The notes beneath the pieces were generated by a model that saw only the letters and a list, made by a program, of their open reading frames with translations, ran no database searches and was not told the DNA's origin. A stretch of 64,000 nt of DNA from Notolepis coatsorum (taxonomy: Eukaryota > Chordata > Actinopteri > Aulopiformes > Paralepididae): contig OZ020588.1 of NCBI GenBank assembly GCA_963971535.1, positions 125,434,846 to 125,498,845 of the forward strand, in the 5' to 3' direction. Of the stretch, positions 9,692-20,600 are shown piece after piece. A program made the translations under genes and the position numbers. How positions within the stretch are numbered: the first letter of the stretch is position 1; the number at the start of each line of letters is the position of its first letter.

Positions 9692-10722
9692 ATTCACACA
9701 TACACATTCACACACACACACACACACACAGAGATCTCCAAACAAGCTAACTATTTCCTGGTATATTGTTAAAATAGTAATTTGAATCATTGAAGTAAGT
9801 TAAAATATAATTAGGTTTGGTCATACCTAAATGTCTACAATTAGTTAATGTGTCTGTGCTATTTTCATTTAGATTCAATATGATTAATTGATTGTTCTAT
9901 ATGGTATTAAAATGTATTCTATTAAGCTAACAGAATGATTAGATTTGTTAGATATATGTTCTGAAAGTCAAACAGACTTAGTAATAAAGAAATATATCTG
10001 TGCTTAGGTAATCAATATATCCTGAGGTACATCAAAGTACTAACAAGTCAAGTAATGTGTTTAAGTAAAAGATATAAGGAAATGAAAATAATGCAATGTT
10101 AAAGGTAGATGGTTAAGGCCAGCCTCTGTTTGCATTTATGTGAAGAGGGTTTGGCCTATAAGCCAAACCCCTATTTTCAAAATGCCAGCTTAGCCGGCTT
10201 GTGATTGGAGCAATTAATGTGATGATGTCATCAACTCCGAGACACGGCCTTGGGCTATAAGAATGGGTGTGTGATGGTGGGAGAGGGACTCAGGAACAAC
10301 CAAAGAACTCTGAACCAACCAAACCCACAAGGACAGGACCTCACCTACCATCTCACCCATCTACAGCAGACAACGAGAACAAAAGGACTTTTTGGAGGGA
10401 AAACCAACTTCTTTGTTATCAAACAACAAAGACCAGCAACAATTTATCTTTATACTGTAATATTAGTCTGGTTGTTATCAAGACGGCATAGTGTCTTTGA
10501 TCAACAACCATAGCATCTTCTTAATGTAATTTGTATACACTCTTAAACTTTGATTAAACAACTGTTATACTATTTTCCTCCTAATTCCTTCTGCCTTTCG
10601 GCCTGCTCAGTCAGTTTGAAGAGAAGTGATCCCAGCTTTAAGGTATTGAATCACAACGCAGAAAGAAGCAGCAAACAGGTTCTGATCAGAGCAGAACCGA
10701 AACAGCTTGGGAATCCACTTCA
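9295..10722 (+). repeat. 3' LTR of the Pol-less element
   Basis: Matches 536-1961 throughout apart from one extra CA in the CA run near 9720. Followed by the second AGTA target copy (10723-10726). Confidence 0.93.
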
Positions 10723-10826
10723 AGTATTCTGTACTTCTGTATGACAACTAATAAAGAAACTTGAGAAACTTGAGATTGGCCCGAGCTAAACCTATCCTCC
10801 TCACATGCAGCTGGACCCATTTTGAC
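10723..10826. repeat. Right arm of the interrupted palindrome
   Basis: Reverse complement of 400-535, except for about ten extra bases ('cgagctaaac') after 'gattggcc'. It contains the LINE-type tail AATAAAGAAACTTGAGAAAC on the plus strand. Confidence 0.75.
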
Positions 10827-11770
10827 TTTGCAATGCAGAAATCTCTGATTGGATTTGCAAGGCTGCCAATCATATTCAACCTCCGTGTATTGGATGTCAA
10901 GGGCTGTCAATCAATCAATCCTCCATTCAATGGCAAGAGTTTAACTGCACAGACCGTGCTTAGATGAAGTTAATAGCCTATTTTGATTCGCTGTTATTTA
11001 TTATTTATTTAACAATGGGTCACACCTGTGAAGTTTTCTTCACGAATAATTACTGCAGGCAATACTGCAGTGCAGGCCTGCTCAGAGCTGTACATTTTGG
11101 CCATTTTTGAAGAAGAAAAAAAATCACTGGAATTTTTTTTACAGAGGAAAACATTTATAATAAAAAAATAATAATAATAATAATTTTAAAAAAAAAATAT
11201 ATATATAGGTATATGTAAATTAATAATAATTATGAATTATGAGTGAATTTGTGTTTCACGTGTTGTCATAGAGAAACCTCCACTGGTCTACATCTATAAC
11301 GTTGGATCCAGTATCTACCTTAGTCTTACATCTCCTAACCACACACTACACTGCTGCGGGTTCAGAGACTCCACTGACGAGGGCCGACAATGCCATCCTC
11401 ATCCCCCAGTTAAGGGCCTGCTATTGTGTGTATATGGTTGGATAGTGAACTGTGTGAAACAACTAGCCACTGATCGAGGCTTTTCTTCCTCCAACTGGAT
11501 CACCAGGCGTACCCGGAACCAATGGAGGATCCATCTAATTTGCACAGAAAGAAGGTCCACAGACCCCAGGGCAGTGGCATTTATTTTTAATTCCCTTCCC
11601 CGGTCTTTAGCTGTCTTCCCCGTTTCTCATCTCTCCCATCCCCATTCCCCTGTTATTGTTTTTAACATAGGCAGTATATTTTAGCTCCCCGGTGTCTTTC
11701 TGCTTGTCTGCATCCAAGTTGTTCCGTAGGGGGTCGCCTCCATTGGCCATCACAGCGGTACCCTGTACAC
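10827..11770. other. No recognisable gene
   Basis: AT-rich sequence with an ATA/A-rich low-complexity patch (11155-11210). 11250-11760 has more even composition but only short, unsupported frames. Confidence 0.5.
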
Positions 11771-12062
11771 TAGGGATGCTCGATATTGGCTTTTTTACCG
11801 ATACCGATATTCCGATATTGTCCAACTCTTAATTTCCGATACCGATATCAACCGATATCAACCGATACCGATATATGCAGGGTTTCCCACCCCAAAAAAC
11901 GGAATAATTTCAGGTAACTAATCACTTCACTGGTTATATATATAACAAATATTGTTATTGTTTTTTTCTTTTTTTAAACCGATACCGATATTTTCCGATA
12001 TCACATTTTACTGCCGATATCGGCCGATAATATCGGTCGGCCGATAATATCGGACATCCCTA
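11771..12062. mobile_element. hAT MITE with CGATAT-rich body (copy 1)
   Basis: Termini TAGGGATGCTCGATATTGG and (reverse) TAGGGATGTCCGATATTATC. It is flanked on both sides by CTGTACAC (11763-11770, 12063-12070), an exact 8-bp target duplication that identifies the hAT superfamily. The body repeats 'ccgataccgatat'. Same family as 28151-28726 and 47445-47722. Confidence 0.9.
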
Positions 12063-12070
12063 CTGTACAC

Positions 12071-13085
12071 CAATTGATATCAGTCACCAGGCAGAGCTTT
12101 GTTTACATGCTGAACATGTCATCACAGGCAGTATATTGGAGAGATAACCGGTATGACTCAGTTGTACAAGCGTGAGTAAGTATAGAGGTATAGTATTTTA
12201 TCTACTTTTGTGGATGGTGCCTTGCACCTGTTTATTTATATGTGTGGTCATTGCGTTCTAATTTTTATGTGTATACGTTCCACCAGTGGTAACGGTGTGC
12301 GTGCCGCCATTTTGGCGCCTCCATTCTCTCAGGGTACCGCCACTCTATTTCTAGGCTGCTACAGTGAGCTGTCCCAGCATCACATCCGCAGAGACGTTTG
12401 ACCCCCCCCCCCCCCCCCCCCCCCCTCCCCAAAGCATCACCGTTACACCACTCACCTGCAGTTGAGGCTGTCTAGCATAGGGTGACCATATTTTGATTTC
12501 CAAAAAAGAGGACATGCTGGCCCCAGCCTCGAGATACTTAATGATACTTTGCACAATCGAAGCGGGCATGGCCACCTTCATTTTCACTATGTCTTGTGTA
12601 CTGTACTGTATGTGATGATAAACCTCTTGAATCTTGAATCTCTACTCAAAGTTTACTCAAAGATGCCTTTATTGTTTTAACATATGCTTGGAAACATGTA
12701 CCCAGAAAAGTGGATTTTTTTTTTTACTTGAACTTGAGGACTGCATACTTTTTTTGCAAAGCTTATCTTTATACTTTATGCTTATAGCACATGCATAAGC
12801 CTGGTCTCTTTTGAAAGATAACATTCTGAAGTTTTGTACACAATAAAGAAAAATCACTTTTAGTGCTAATGAGTAACATAGGGCTGAACATGAGTTGAAC
12901 TTGTGTACTCACGTTTTTGTGTAGTAGTTGAAATATTCCAAAATAATATATATTTTTTGTATAAGCTGGAAAACACAGCAAATCCATAGCCTGGAAGGGA
13001 CATTAATGTGTGTTGTCGAGCTTTAATTATCAATAAGGTAGGATATTTGGAACACACAAACACACTATTTTTTAAATCACATGCC
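12071..13085. other. No gene; poly-C run and a LINE-like tail
   Basis: A run of 24 Cs at 12402-12425. At 12600-12640 'gatgataaacctcttgaatcttgaatct' resembles the short-repeat 3' tail of a CR1/L2-type LINE. Nothing else was recognised. Confidence 0.5.
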
Positions 13086-13506
13086 ATGAAAACTCTGGGA
13101 CCTGGCTGAATTTAAGACTGCACAAATCATGTTTAAAGCACGAAACAATTCACTCCCGGGTAACATCCAAAAATGCTGTTATAGAGAGGGGGGTTACAAT
13201 TTAGAGGAGAGTCTAACTTCAAGAAACAGGCTGTTCATTCAACAATGTATGTATATTTCAGTTTGTGGAGTGAATATGAGTTGCATAAGATGTGAGAGTG
13301 TGACGGTATACTGAATACTGTCTATCTGTATCTCATGTATGTCAATATGTTATGATGAATTGAAAATGGGGGACCCTGATGTAAACAAGACGAAAGTCTT
13401 TCTCTGGTCTGCATTCCCTTAACAATTGTGTGTATTGAGCCGTACTGTATTGTACCCATTCTGCAATCTGTTAATAAAGTTTTCAATCAATCAATCAATC
13501 AATCAA
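13086..13506 (+). mobile_element. LINE 3' end (CR1/L2-like), truncated
   Basis: The frame at about 13090-13314 reads 'FKTAQIMFKARNNSLPGNIQ' and '..REGGYNLEE..', recalling the C terminus of teleost LINE reverse transcriptases. It is followed by a 3' UTR with AATAAAG and a (TCAA)n tail (13486-13506). The same tail recurs at 52430-52488. Only the C-terminal fragment survives. Confidence 0.65.
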
Positions 13507-13581
13507 GGGGGTAGGAATACATACGTTTACACTTCATCCTATACTCCTGCTTGTTTGTTTTTTAATCTGTTTATTACTTGT

Positions 13582-13781
13582 NNNNNNNNNNNNNNNNNNN
13601 NNNNNNNNNNNNNNNNNNNNNNNNNNNNNNNNNNNNNNNNNNNNNNNNNNNNNNNNNNNNNNNNNNNNNNNNNNNNNNNNNNNNNNNNNNNNNNNNNNNN
13701 NNNNNNNNNNNNNNNNNNNNNNNNNNNNNNNNNNNNNNNNNNNNNNNNNNNNNNNNNNNNNNNNNNNNNNNNNNNNNNNNN
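13582..13781. other. Assembly gap (200 N)
   Basis: Exactly 200 Ns, the usual placeholder for a gap of unknown size. It falls inside or next to the antisense LINE, so sequence is missing from that element. Confidence 1.
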
Positions 13782-14785
13782 GAACAGAGTATAGACTGTA
13801 GCCTTATACTCCTCCATGTTTCCTGACGCTCTGCCCAGGTTATAAGCAGTGGTGCGAGTTTTCAGAGCCGCTCGGATAGTACTGTCAACCCACGGTTTCT
13901 GGTTCGGGAAGACCCGAACTTTTTTCGTGGGGACAATGCTATCCGCTAGTGTTGTTATGAAACTGACAAGAACATCCGCAAACTCACTGACGTCACTGGG
14001 GCTCGCCTCGAGCATTCCCCAGTCGACGTCATCGAGTGCGTCCTGTAGCGTGGCCTCTGATTGGTCAGACCACTTCTTTACCTCACGTGACATGACAGCA
14101 TCACGTGGTCTCTGCCTGTAGGTGGGGAAAAGCAATATGGCGTTGTGATCCGATGTGCTTGTTGGACCAGCTAATGGAGGAGCCGGTACTGCTTTGTAAC
14201 CGGCTCTGAACGGGGTGTAGCAATGATCCAGCGTATTTCCTCCCCTGGTGGTGCAAGCGATGTGCTGAAAGAAGTTTGGCATCACCTTCTTCAGATTTGC
14301 TTGATTGAAGTCACCGGCTACGATCATGGCTGCGTCCGGATGTTTGATCTGGTGATTGTTTAGATGGACCTGTAGATCCGCCAGGGCCCTGGCGGTATTC
14401 GCTTGTGGTGGAATGTACACCGCCGTCATGATAATGGCGGTGAATTCTCGGGGGAGTTGAAACGGGCGACATTGGATGGACAGATGTTCTAGATCCGGCG
14501 AGCATGAACGGGAGAGTATCTTTATCTCCTTGGGGCTAACCCAGCCGTTGTTTATAAGAAGACAGACACCCCCTCCAGTACTCTTACCGGAGGCTTCTGT
14601 GCGATCCGCTCAGAAGACGGAGAAGGAATCCGAAGGAGAGATGTTGTGATCTGGAATTGTTGGTTTCAGCCATGTCTCCGTGAAACACATGATGTTGCAA
14701 TCCCTCACATCTCGTTGGAATTTAACCCTTGCACGAAGATCGTCCATCTTATTTTCCAGCGAACGTACATTTGCCAGTAAGATTT
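13782..14785 (-). pseudogene. LINE apurinic-type endonuclease domain, antisense
   Basis: Read on the minus strand from about 14785, the frame starts 'NVRSLENKMDDL' and contains 'CFTETWL', 'AMIVAGDFNQANL', 'NTLDHCY' and 'STSDHNAILL'. These are in the order of the Asn, Glu, Asp-Asn and Ser-Asp-His motifs of the APE-like endonuclease that nicks target DNA in L2/CR1/Rex-type LINEs. A single in-frame TGA at 14610-14612 replaces what was probably an Arg codon (CGA to TGA, a CpG change). The frame continues past the endonuclease until the assembly gap, where the reverse transcriptase would begin. Upstream (14786-14990) there is no recognisable ORF1. Confidence 0.85.
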
Positions 14786-15196
14786 ATGGAATCGCCGGTC
14801 GGTAAGCAGAAATGTTTAGCCTAATTCTGATTCCACTTCTCCTTCTCCTGTGTTTCCGTTTCGTCCCGCCGCCTTTTCCTTTATCCTCATCTTTGTCTTT
14901 GTCCCGTCTGATCTCCGATGGCCAGTCTTAGTCCATAAGTGACTGGCGGTCGTATAACGTCCATGCCAGTGTGATTTTTATAAAAAAAGTATTAAAAATA
15001 AACACAATGACAAAAAATTCGCACAATCTCTGCGGAGCAAAACCAACCGCGACTGACCTCGGTCGTGCCATTGAGCGGAGCTGTCATCGAGTAACTTCTC
15101 CACTTCCTGTATTGACCTATACCTACAGCATGTTTAAGTGGATATTCGACAGCGTCTTAAATCATGTCCTAAAGATTATAAATACATCTCTTATAG
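14786..15196. other. Sequence upstream of the antisense LINE; no gene
   Basis: Probable 5' or inter-ORF part of the LINE, then unassigned AT-rich sequence. No ORF is supported. Confidence 0.45.
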
Positions 15197-15480
15197 AAGG
15201 TAAATGGCAAATGGCTGCTTTTTTATATAGCGCTTTTATCCAAAGCGCTTTACAATTTGTTACTCACATTTCACCCATTCACTCACACATTCACTCACAT
15301 ATTCACACACCGACGGCGGAAGCAACCATGCAAGGTGCCAACCTGCTCATCGGGAGCAATTAGGGGTTAAGTGACTTGCTCAAGGACACATCGACACGCT
15401 GCCCGGGAGGAGCGGGAATCGAACCGGGAACCTCCGGATTGCCAGACGACTGCTCTACCTCCCGAGCCACTGTCGCCCCG
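15197..15480 (-). mobile_element. tRNA-derived SINE, antisense
   Basis: Read on the minus strand from 15480, it begins 'ggggcgacagtggctcggga' with an A-box-like TGGCTCGGGAGG and a B box GGTTCGATTCC at about 15416-15426. The body contains 'ccttgagcaagtcacttaacc'. It ends in the teleost SINE-type 3' block 'aaagcgctttggataaaagc' and 'ccatttacc'. It matches a very common fish SINE plan (tRNA head, conserved tail shared with a LINE). Confidence 0.8.
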
Positions 15481-16057
15481 TAGGTGTCATGTACGAAGGT
15501 CTAAGGACCACACAGAATAACAACTGGAGATGGCTGCACATGAGAAAAAGCAGCCTCTCTCAGTAAATGCATATAAGGCAACTCAAGCCAAGATAGACAA
15601 ACCTTGAGGCTACTGTACTATGTGGCTGTGTGAACATCAAAGAGCACACGGTTCCATACACAATGTGCAGAAAAGGCTGGCACAATCATCAGTCCATCAG
15701 GTCTATGGCAATAGGGCTAACTGCATATACATACTCGCCCACACATTATATGAATATACATATATATATATTCCCACGCAGTGGCAAACAAAGGCAACCT
15801 CATACACGGTGGTCACTGGAAAGTGACACAATGAGGCGCCCCGACGTGTGTGTGCTGTCAGCTACTTGTGCACCCGTCCCTCTTGATGTGATTGCCATCA
15901 GCTGTCCCTCATTAGGCAATCAGCACCCTTCAGTGTAGGGACGGGCAGCACCTGACAGGAAGAGAAGAAGAGATATCATTAGCTCTCATGTTCACACACA
16001 CACACACATACAAATGATACTAATCTGATGTTCACATGGTCTTCCAAATACAGTAAT
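15481..16057. other. No recognisable gene
   Basis: Short frames only. GTAAT (16053-16057) is the left target duplication of the BEL element. Confidence 0.5.
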
Positions 16058-17494
16058 TGTAACTGAGGGGTACAATTCCCTGACTGTATTACTAGATATG
16101 ATACTTACTACCACTACCTTTGTACTTAATATTCGGCCACCCAGTACACGGCATAAATATATTATCATGAACACTCTCACGTAGATGAAACGGATCCAAC
16201 ACAAATGTACGAATTAGAAACAGGTCTTTATTTCCTACACAGCGATGGTGTGTAGAATAAGCACTTAATCACTTAATTACATTTATGAATTGAAATAGTA
16301 TGCACTTTTATGGCAAGGAGTATTCGTCGGTATATCAATAGAAAATGTCCAATCTCTGAAGGCGCAGGTGGTAAATATACGACCTGGAATAGTTAAGGAA
16401 TAACAGCAATGATACTTTAATGATTATAGGCTGGATACACTAGAGGGGGTTAATCCGGTCGCTTGTAAGCCGACAGGAGTAGGAGGGGGGGGGGGGGGGG
16501 TAGAATCCAGCTGCCTCGTCCGGCCAAGGGTATCCCAGGTGAACCCACTGTAGTGCCGTTCAATGCGCCGGCGATCCTTGGACCACAGATGAAAGCAGGT
16601 AGACTCTTTGTGGGCCGGCTCTCTCCGGTCCACGGGGGAGAGATGTGAAGAGACCTCGTCTTGCAGAGCGTCTCCTCACCTTGCGTCCTCTCCAGGGGGG
16701 GGGGTTCCAACACACGGCAGTGTCGGGGGTCTTTATCCATAGAATAATCAAAGTATCCAAAGCATAATCCGTGCCTGGGAAGGCGGGCTGTCGTCGGTAG
16801 AATAATCCGGTATACAGGTCCACTCGCTCGTCGGCTCTGGGGCTCCTCGGGTGCAGCTTCACATAGGGTCAACCACTCTGGGTAAGCAGCCAGTTCTCTG
16901 CCCGAAACGATGGGGTACTGACTACGGTAGTATTCTCACCGCACGAAGCACTATATATTAACAGACTATTATTAGCTTAATAGACTACGTCCAACTCGAC
17001 GATATAGTGCCAAATATGACTATTCAAATATTAATATACACGATGTCTCAATACCGATGGTAGGCGAACTTGGCCTTACTCCCACACGTGGCGTCGCGGG
17101 GAGGCTTTACGTCTGTGACTCTATTGGAGGGTAAGAAACTGGACTGAAAAGAAAGTCCTACTTTAGTAGCGCAGTATATATACGCACTATGAACAAATAG
17201 TCCCATTAGTGGTGCGGTAGCCAAATTCCTACGCGGAACTAGGACTTGTTCGTACATGTCGAGCGGTACGTTTGAACTGGGTCTGAGGGGTATGGCAGCC
17301 TGGCACCAAGGTCTCGACCAATAGTAGAATGGAGACTATTATGGGATGTTCAGTAGGCTAGAATGGATATTCAATGCATATTGTACAAGGAATATACAAG
17401 GGATATCAGGGAATATTAGAGAATATACAAATACAATTAAATATATATATATAAATAAATATATATATTCGGTTTAATCTGGCCCTTCACAACA
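16058..17494 (-). repeat. 3' LTR of the BEL element
   Basis: Direct repeat of 22988-24421. It includes a run of about 15 Gs at 16486-16500. Short frames within it are duplicated in the other LTR and are not genes. Confidence 0.95.
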
Positions 17495-17507
17495 GCCACC
17501 CCCTGAA
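17495..17507 (-). promoter_or_regulatory. Polypurine tract of the BEL element
   Basis: On the minus strand 'ttcagggggtggc' directly precedes the TG of the 3' LTR. Confidence 0.7.
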
Positions 17508-17603
17508 TAGGTCCCAGACCTAATCAGTTAAACAGAGACAGATTAATCGCGTTGTCTATTTACACATAAGGGTTTGCTGTAGGGGTCAGTCAACTTCACA
17601 AAG

Positions 17604-20600
17604 TCATAGGGTTGTAGGGTCATGGTCATCATCGATTGTGTCTGGGAGTCGAGGCAGTTCTATGAGCCTTGCCACGGGACGGGTGTAAGTGCGACCCTGG
17701 ACGAGCACTTCAGCTGCTCGGACCTTGCCGTCGGCACCGGTGATCACTTTGCTTACGCGGCCGGCCGGCCACATAGCTCTGGGCAGTGATTGATCAATAA
17801 TCATGACGACTGTTCCTTCTGTCAAATTGTCTCTCTCCTTTACCCACTTCTGGCGGGTCTGTAGAGACGGTAGGTAGTGCAGTAGGAAACTGTTCCAAAA
17901 CTTGTCGGCTAATACTTGGCTGTACCTCCACATTCGTCGGCCGTTCGCTTCTTCAGGCCGGTACATTGTCTGGGGTAATGCAGGATCTAGCCGCCCCATC
18001 AGGAGTGTGTTGGGGGTTCTGCGTAGGCGACCACCCACTCTGATGAGGGTATGAGCGTCGCTCTCGGGGGCCAGATGAATTAATCTGCTGTCGGATGGGA
18101 CGGGTTTTCCTCCCTGTAGACAGGCCAATTCATCGGGGAACGAGTCTCTCTGGGCTCGCTGCAGTAGAAGCAATTCTGCTTCCTCGTAGTTAGCTGCTGA
18201 CATATCAGCGGGGGACTTACACTCCGGGTGGTACCGCAGGAATGTTCTTTGTTGTGCACTCTCTATGGACGTGCAATCGTTTATGTTAGGGTCGGTGGAG
18301 GCTACGGTGCTCAATCCACAGAACACAGACTTCTTAATTTCCACCTCCTCTGGACTTGCTTCCCTCGGGATAGGCATGGGCCACTGTCCTTCCGGGAGTC
18401 TTAGGAATGCGGGGCCGTCACTGTAGACATTGCGACGGGTGAGGTCATCCAGGGGCATCCCCCGGGTGATGACGTCAGCTGGGTTCTGTTTTGTATCAAC
18501 GTAGCGCCACTCTGTTTCTCCGGTTAACTCTTCGGTTAAGTCTTGAATCTCTGTGACTCTGACTCCCACGAAGACTTTGTACTTGCATGAGTCCGATTTG
18601 ATCCAGGCGAGTACCGTCGTGGAATCTGACCACAGGATTGTTCTAGACACCGGTATGGTGAGCTCACGTTGGATGAGCGTGGCTAGGTGCGCTCCGGCTA
18701 GGGCTGTGCAGAGCTCTAGACGTGGGATAGATTGTTGCTTGCGTGGGGCTATTCTCGAGCGGGCGAGGACAAATGCTGTGTAGATCTCTCCCCCCTGGTC
18801 TTGGGCCCGCAAGTAGGCTACTGATCCGTATGCGACCTCTGAGGCGTCACTGAAGACGTGTAAGTCCATTTTACATGTCTCTGGCCTCACCGTGGGTGGG
18901 AAGTAGCTTCGGCGCATATTAACGCCTGGGAGTGAGTGGAGCTCCATCTCCCACTCTCTCCAGGTGGATGCAAGTTGTGCGGGAATGGGGTCGTCCCAGC
19001 CCTGGTCCTTGTCCCACAATGCTCGTACAATCATTTTTGCCCTGGTGGTGTACGGTAGAATACATCCTAGCGGGTCATATTGTCGGGCGAGTGTTGTGTA
19101 CACACTCCGTCTGGTGGTCGGCGCCGCCGCCGGCCTTCCCTGCTCCGTAGTCAGGGGCTTGTGTCTGTAGTGAAGCGAATCTGTTTTGAATCGCCACACC
19201 AATCCCAGGGTCATCTCCTGGGCTTCTCCCGGGATTGTAGCCATCCAGGTCTCGCTGCTGGCTGCCTTGTCCTCGGAGGAGAGGCTGCGCAGTACTTGTG
19301 GATCGCTGCTGGCCCACTGCCTGAGATCAAAGCCGCCTTTGATCAATGAGGCGCGGAGTTTAATCAGGAGAGCCTCGGCTTCTTCCTGGGTTGAAAGGCT
19401 TTGTAGACAGTTGTCTACGTAGAAGCTGTTCTTTACGCTGTGTCGGACCTCTTCGTCCGCTGCTGGGTCCTCTGCTACATGTTTCTGTAGTGCAAATGTC
19501 GCACAGCAGGGGCTGCACGTCGTTCCGAAGGGGAGGACTTCCCATTGGTAGATGGCTGGGTGCTCATCTCCTGGCTTCTCTCTCCATAGGAACCGTAACA
19601 GGGGCTTGTCCGCCTCTACTAATCTCACCTGCAGGAACATTCCTTTAATGTCCCCGCTGATGGCCACCTTTTCCTGGCGGAAGCGGAGTAGAACGCCGAG
19701 TAGGGAGGGGCCGAGTGTGGGACCGAACAGTAACTCTTTATTCAGATTTTGGGATCCGATCTGGTAGCTGCAGTTACATACTATGCGGTCTTTACCGTTG
19801 TGATGGACCTTGTGGTGGGGCACGTACCACGATTCAGTGGTCTGGTCAGCCTCTTTAATGTCCATCTTTGTGACGTGTCCCGCTGTGATGAGCTTCTCAA
19901 TCTCAGCGCGGTATACACTCTCTTGGGCGGGGTTCTTGGCTAAGCGCCGCTCCGTGTTCAGCAGGTACCGTTCTGTGGCGTCTGTCTTGGCGTGGAAAGT
20001 AGGCATTCCTTCTCGCCGCAGGAGTGGCGTGGCGTATCTCAACACGCCGTTGACCGGGACTCTCTTGGTCCCTGTCTCGAGGAGGTGAATTGCGTAAATG
20101 TCATCTTTAGAGCGAATGTCTTTCTTTCCGTTCTTAAAGGGCATTTGTTCTAGGGTCCATAGCCGCTCTACGTGTTGCAGGAGTGCGGTTTCTCCCTCTG
20201 TGACTCGGGAGTGGAGACATCTAGTGGCTGTACTTCGGTTGAGAGATTTGGCGAGCGGGCCTTGGAGAGTCCATCCCAAACGGGTCTCGACTGCTGCAGG
20301 ACAGCCTCGGGGTCCGGTATGAACCCGGTCTATCGGGACAATGAGGTCTGCATGGTCGGAGCCTATCAACAGGGTTGGCATAGCATTGTCTATGAGCGGG
20401 ATCGGTAACTTGCGCAGATGTGCATATTTCTCCATCAGCTTGGCGACGGGGTATGTGTACCGCGACAGTCCTATTTCTTGGCTGGTGAAAGCGTCTGCAA
20501 TCTGGTACCGTCGCTCAGGCTGGCCGCTTGCTGCGATAGAGAATGAGACATTCTCGCCCTTTATCGTCTTCAAATCTCGTCTTATTGTCCGAATTGTCAT

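Larger units (their letters stand above)
536..10722 (+). mobile_element. Pol-less LTR retroelement with Gag-like and membrane-protein ORFs
   Basis: A complete LTR element with two 1.43-kb direct repeats (536-1961, 9295-10722), both TG...CA. A primer-binding site lies four bases after the 5' LTR and a purine tract lies directly before the 3' LTR. AGTA flanks both sides as a 4-bp target duplication. By eye the LTRs differ only by one CA unit in a CA run, so insertion is very recent. The 7.3-kb interior contains a CpG-rich leader, a long CT tract, a 353-residue zinc-knuckle ORF, a 61-residue membrane ORF and a 126-residue ORF of unknown function. No reverse transcriptase, RNase H, protease or integrase motif was found, so mobility must be supplied in trans. 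A strong splice donor in the leader and polypyrimidine-AG acceptors before the ORFs suggest retrovirus-like splicing. Large non-autonomous (LARD-like) elements and the zebrafish bhikhari and crestin retroelements are sensible comparison families; I cannot confirm identity. Confidence 0.9.
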
